From: an uncultured Oxalobacteraceae bacterium
GTDB lineage: Bacteria; Pseudomonadota; Gammaproteobacteria; Burkholderiales; Burkholderiaceae
Direction of reading: 5' to 3'
Assembly (NCBI GenBank): GCA_946478765.1
Contig: CAMLDH010000146.1
Coordinates: forward strand, 1 to 8,614
Length of the DNA: 8,614 bases
The translations under genes and the position numbers were made by a program. Every line of letters starts with the position of its first letter. The first letter of the stretch is position 1. The notes beneath the pieces are model-generated. The model did no database searches. It saw only the letters and a list, made by a program, of their open reading frames with translations, and was not told where the DNA came from. This document shows, one piece after another, positions 6,438 to 8,614 of this stretch.

Positions 6438-6466
6438 TTGATAAAACGGGTTGCTTTCGGCAAAAT
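6438..6466 (+). promoter_or_regulatory. Candidate sigma-70 promoter of alaA
   Basis: TTGATA (6438-6443) matches the -35 consensus at 5 of 6 positions and is followed after exactly 17 bases by CAAAAT (6461-6466), which matches the -10 at 4 of 6. Transcription would begin near 6473, leaving about 60 bases before the preferred alaA start. The -35 overlaps a short inverted repeat TTATC-CATT-GATAA (6431-6444) that could serve as an operator. Any alaA start upstream of about 6473 would be incompatible with this promoter. Confidence 0.45.
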
Positions 6467-6517
6467 GGTTCTTTTATCGCGATGCAGCATGGCACTGACG
6501 TGTCGCATCAAAAATCC

Positions 6518-6524
6518 AGAAGGA
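6518..6524 (+). promoter_or_regulatory. Shine-Dalgarno that decides the alaA start
   Basis: AGAAGGA ends 9 bases before GTG 6534 but directly touches ATG 6525, which is too close for normal initiation. The spacing favours GTG 6534 as the start codon. Confidence 0.65.
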
Positions 6525-6533
6525 ATGGCAACT

Positions 6534-7763
6534 GTGCGACCGATTCAGAAATCGAAAAAACTGGCAGACGTTTGCTACGACATCCGCGGTCCGGTGCTGG
6601 AAAAAGCACGGCAGATGGAGGAAGAAGGGCACAAGATTATCAAATTGAACATCGGTAACCTGGCCGTGTTCGGTTTCGATGCGCCGGACGAGATCGTGCA
6701 CGACATGATCATCAATATGCAGAACGCCTCCGGTTATACCGATTCCAAAGGTTTGTTCGCGCCACGCAAATCCATCATGCATTACACGCAGGAAAAGCAT
6801 ATTTCCGGCGTGACCATCGACGATATTTATCTCGGCAATGGCGCATCCGAACTGATCGTGATGAGCATGAATGCGTTGCTCAATACCGGCGATGAAGTGC
6901 TGGTGCCGGCGCCCGATTATCCGTTGTGGACTGCCGCCGTCAGCCTGTCCGGCGGCAAACCGGTGCATTACGTGTGCGACGAACAGTCGGACTGGATGCC
7001 GGATATCGACGACATCAAGAAAAAAATCAATGCGAATACCAAGGCGATCGTCGTCATCAATCCGAACAATCCGACCGGCGCCCTGTATCCGACCGAGCTG
7101 TTGCAGCAAATTGTCGAAGTCGCACGTCAGCACCAGTTGATCGTGTTCGCCGACGAGATTTACGACAAGGTGTTGTACGACGGCCATACCCATACGTCGC
7201 TGGCGTCGCTGGCGGATGACGTACTGTTCATCACCTTCAATGGGCTGTCGAAAAATTATCGTTCCTGTGGCTATCGTGCCGGCTGGATGGTGGTGTCCGG
7301 CGAGAAGACGCATGCGAAGGATTACATCGAAGGCTTGAACATGCTGACCTCGATGCGTCTGTGCGCGAATGCGCCGGGACAGTATGCGATCCAGACCGCG
7401 CTGGGTGGTTATCAGAGCATCAACGACCTGGTCGGTCCCGGCGGGCGCTTGTTCAAGCAACGCGATCTCGCGCACAAGCTGTTGATCGATATTCCTGGCG
7501 TTACCTGCGTCAAGCCGAAGTCTGCGCTGTACATGTTCCCGCGCCTCGACCCGAAGATGTATCCGATTGCCGACGATCAGCAATTTGCCTATGAGTTGTT
7601 GGCCGAGGAACGGGTGCTGATCGTGCAGGGCACCGGCTTCAATTGCCCGGGCACCGACCATTTCCGTGTCGTATTCTTGCCGAACACGGATGACCTGACC
7701 GAATCGATGGGACGGATTGCCCGTTTCCTGGAAGGTTATCGCCGACGCCACGGTACGGCATAA
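6534..7763 (+). CDS. alaA: Glutamate-pyruvate aminotransferase AlaA
   Basis: Cytoplasmic class I/II PLP-dependent aminotransferase that makes L-alanine from pyruvate using glutamate. From GTG 6534 the protein has 409 residues, close to 405 in E. coli. With this start the family residues fall at the E. coli numbers as I recall them: Tyr15 and Arg18 in CYDIRGP, Tyr129 in APDYPLW and the Schiff-base Lys240 in FNGLSK. Other landmarks are NPNNPTG (176-182), ADEIYDK (206-212), and HFRVVFLP near the C-terminus holding the substrate-carboxylate arginine. ATG 6525 would add three residues but abuts the Shine-Dalgarno, and starts at 6489 or 6438 add residues absent from the family. Two small departures are visible: GNLAVFGF where E. 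coli has GNPAPFGF, and SCGYRAGW for VAGFRQGW; these are probably clade differences. It is divergent from the Mth938-arn operon and 238 bases before hom. Assignment is strong; ATG 6525 remains possible. Confidence 0.93.
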   Translation: MRPIQKSKKLADVCYDIRGPVLEKARQMEEEGHKIIKLNIGNLAVFGFDAPDEIVHDMIINMQNASGYTDSKGLFAPRKSIMHYTQEKHISGVTIDDIYLGNGASELIVMSMNALLNTGDEVLVPAPDYPLWTAAVSLSGGKPVHYVCDEQSDWMPDIDDIKKKINANTKAIVVINPNNPTGALYPTELLQQIVEVARQHQLIVFADEIYDKVLYDGHTHTSLASLADDVLFITFNGLSKNYRSCGYRAGWMVVSGEKTHAKDYIEGLNMLTSMRLCANAPGQYAIQTALGGYQSINDLVGPGGRLFKQRDLAHKLLIDIPGVTCVKPKSALYMFPRLDPKMYPIADDQQFAYELLAEERVLIVQGTGFNCPGTDHFRVVFLPNTDDLTESMGRIARFLEGYRRRHGTA

Positions 7764-7764
7764 T

Positions 7765-7785
7765 TACAATCTCAATACAATCTCA
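7765..7785 (+). repeat. Tandem direct repeat of TACAATCTCA
   Basis: TACAATCTCA occurs at 7765-7774 and again at 7776-7785, a period of 11 bases or one helical turn, starting two bases after the alaA stop. Both copies contain TACAAT, which resembles a -10 box, but neither has a suitable -35. It could be a pair of regulator half-sites or chance. Confidence 0.6.
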
Positions 7786-7793
7786 GGGTCTTG

Positions 7794-7823
7794 TTTCCGC
7801 CCTTTCAAAAGAAGGGTCGGAAA
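7794..7823 (+). other. Stem-loop after alaA without a T-run
   Basis: TTTCCGCCCTT (7794-7804) pairs with AAGGG and CGGAAA (7812-7823) with one bulged T, giving an 11-base-pair stem and 7-base loop. No U-tract follows on either strand, so it is more likely an mRNA-end stabiliser, a factor-dependent terminator element or part of the hom leader than an intrinsic terminator. Confidence 0.5.
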
Positions 7824-7862
7824 TTGCAGGAATTCCGCGTAACGTGCGCCGCCTGCCTGAAG

Positions 7863-7882
7863 ATTGCGCCTACCAGCGCAAT
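7863..7882 (+). other. Perfect 7-bp hairpin in the hom leader
   Basis: ATTGCGC (7863-7869) and GCGCAAT (7876-7882) form a perfect stem around CTACCA. It ends 9 bases before the AAGGAG site at 7892-7897. A regulatory role is possible but not demonstrable here. Confidence 0.5.
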
Positions 7883-7905
7883 GTGTATGCGAAGGAGATG
7901 AAACA

Positions 7906-7986
7906 TTGATAATGCGAAATTCGTTGGCGCATTTTCCACTCAAGCTCCCGCCTGCCGCGGGGAATCAAGATGCAACACACTTTTAA
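7906..7986 (+). CDS. Candidate 26-residue leader peptide upstream of hom
   Basis: A TTG at 7906 lies 8 bases after AAGGAG (7892-7897), the best Shine-Dalgarno in the leader, and opens a 26-codon frame ending in TAA at 7984-7986. An ATG two codons further in (7912) would give 24 residues (starting MRNSLAHF), but with longer spacing. The frame is the same as that of hom, and its stop is 15 bases before the hom ATG. It contains only one Thr, one Ile and two Met, so it is not an obvious threonine or methionine attenuator peptide. It could couple translation to hom, be a decaying upstream extension of hom, or be chance. The sequence resembles no protein I recognise. A short hairpin, CCCGC/GCGGG (7947-7961), lies inside it. 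Confidence 0.25.
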   Translation: MIMRNSLAHFPLKLPPAAGNQDATHF

Positions 7987-8001
7987 AAGATATTACGCGC
8001 T

Positions 8002-8614
8002 ATGAAACCCATCAAAGTAGGCTTGCTCGGCATCGGAACCGTCGGTTCCGGCACATTCAACGTACTGAAACGCAATCAGGAAGAAATTACCCGGCGTGCG
8101 GGCCGCGCGATTCAGATTACGATGGTGGCCGATCTGAATACCGAGCGGGCCAAGGAGTTGACGAATGGCGAATGTGAAATCGTCAACGATGCCAACCTGG
8201 TGGTAAATCATCCCGATATCGATATCGTGATCGAGTTGATCGGCGGCTACGGCATTGCGAAAGACCTGGTGATGAAAGCAATCGCCAACGGCAAGCATGT
8301 CGTCACCGCCAACAAGGCACTGCTGGCGACGCACGGCACCGAGATTTTCAAGGCAGCGCAGGAAAAAGGCGTGATGGTCACGTTCGAGGCGGCCGTCGCC
8401 GGCGGCATCCCGATCATCAAGGCCTTGCGCGAAGGCCTGACCGCAAACCGCATTCAATGGATCGCCGGCATCATCAACGGCACCACCAATTTCATCCTGT
8501 CCGAAATGCGCGACAAGGGGCTCGATTTCGGCGTCGTGCTGAAGGAAGCGCAGCGGCTCGGCTATGCGGAAGCGGATCCGACCTTCGACATCGAAGGCGT
8601 GGACGCGGCGCACA
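8002..8614 (+). CDS. hom: Homoserine dehydrogenase, N-terminal half, cut by the window edge
   Basis: NAD(P)-dependent enzyme reducing L-aspartate 4-semialdehyde to L-homoserine, the branch point toward threonine and methionine, in the cytoplasm. The 204 visible residues start MKPIKVGLLGIGTVGSG, with the Rossmann glycine motif at about 10-17. TANKALL with the conserved Lys105, EAAVAGGIPII (129-139), and GIINGTTNFIL (156-166) follow. The substrate-binding signature GYAEADPTFDIEGVDAAH (187-204) runs to the edge; the family's catalytic lysine would be next, outside the window. No aspartokinase domain precedes it, so this is a monofunctional Hom; a C-terminal ACT domain is expected outside but not visible. 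The ATG at 8002 is supported by immediate onset of the domain, although only a weak AAAAGA lies upstream. A stop at 7984 in the same frame excludes an extension beyond that point. It follows alaA after a 238-base structured leader. Confidence 0.95.
   Translation, partial: MKPIKVGLLGIGTVGSGTFNVLKRNQEEITRRAGRAIQITMVADLNTERAKELTNGECEIVNDANLVVNHPDIDIVIELIGGYGIAKDLVMKAIANGKHVVTANKALLATHGTEIFKAAQEKGVMVTFEAAVAGGIPIIKALREGLTANRIQWIAGIINGTTNFILSEMRDKGLDFGVVLKEAQRLGYAEADPTFDIEGVDAAH

Larger units (their letters stand above)
7764..8001 (+). promoter_or_regulatory. Structured intergenic leader between alaA and hom
   Basis: The 238 bases hold, in order, a tandem TACAATCTCA repeat, three stem-loops, a strong AAGGAG site and a small ORF ending just before hom. 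There is no T-run after any hairpin, so no classical intrinsic terminator. I could not find a convincing sigma-70 promoter with correct spacing. I do not recognise a known riboswitch class. The length and structure suggest a regulated leader for hom, but this is inference. Confidence 0.45.

Noticed and set aside
6474..7751. 425-codon open frame antisense to alaA
   Set aside because: It lies entirely opposite a gene with all its catalytic residues; its His/Gln/Arg/Asp-rich composition is typical of antisense frames in GC-rich genes and no domain is recognisable.
7794..7823. Intrinsic terminator after alaA
   Set aside because: The stem is good but neither side has a T-run, so it is recorded only as a stem-loop.
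7993..8613. 206-codon minus-strand frame opposite hom
   Set aside because: The sense strand encodes a textbook homoserine dehydrogenase N-terminus; the antisense frame has no recognisable motif.
1..8614. A wholly novel system, CRISPR array, prophage, insertion sequence, tRNA or rRNA
   Set aside because: No regularly spaced repeats, transposase, integrase or RNA gene pattern is visible. Every long coding region belongs to a recognisable family, and novelty is limited to the repeat, the gene coupling and the hom leader.

Overview
The window looks like chromosomal DNA from a betaproteobacterium of the order Burkholderiales, most plausibly near Oxalobacteraceae (Herminiimonas/Janthinobacterium-like). 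This is inferred from moderately high GC, the style of the AlaA, Hom and Mth938-domain proteins, a stand-alone ArnA-type decarboxylase, and an ArnT whose key residues sit at a constant offset from the Cupriavidus enzyme. I could not run a search, so the taxon is an inference.

Layout. Bases 1-6338 hold seven genes on the minus strand, transcribed right to left: an Mth938-domain protein (6338-5940), arnT (5943-4282), a small SMR/EamA-type ArnE/F-like membrane protein (4260-3889), arnB (3753-2632), arnC (2616-1639), an ArnA-type formyltransferase (1639-707) and an ArnA-type UDP-glucuronate decarboxylase (584 to beyond the left edge). Bases 6339-6533 are a divergent promoter region. On the plus strand follow alaA (6534-7763), a structured 238-base leader (7764-8001) and the first half of hom (8002 to the right edge).

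Function. The arn genes build 4-amino-4-deoxy-L-arabinose (L-Ara4N) and attach it to lipid A, which lowers outer-membrane negative charge and affinity for polymyxin. The decarboxylase makes UDP-4-keto-pentose, ArnB aminates it, the formyltransferase N-formylates it, ArnC moves it to undecaprenyl phosphate, the small membrane protein is the likely flippase component and ArnT transfers it to lipid A. The deformylase ArnD and the UDP-glucose dehydrogenase are not in the window; they may lie past the left edge or elsewhere. AlaA and Hom are amino-acid metabolism enzymes unrelated to this pathway.

Most notable points. A roughly 109-base imperfect palindrome of the REP/MITE-like type (625-733) lies between the formyltransferase and decarboxylase genes, the two halves of the fused ArnA of enterics, and supplies the formyltransferase's last codons and stop. 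The Mth938-domain gene overlaps arnT by 4 bases, placing the start of the arn operon under a housekeeping-type gene. The hom leader contains hairpins and a small ORF with a strong Shine-Dalgarno, in frame with hom but closed by a stop 15 bases before it. I see no CRISPR array, tRNA, rRNA, insertion sequence or clearly novel defence or biosynthetic system; the window is largely a recognisable arn locus beside housekeeping genes.
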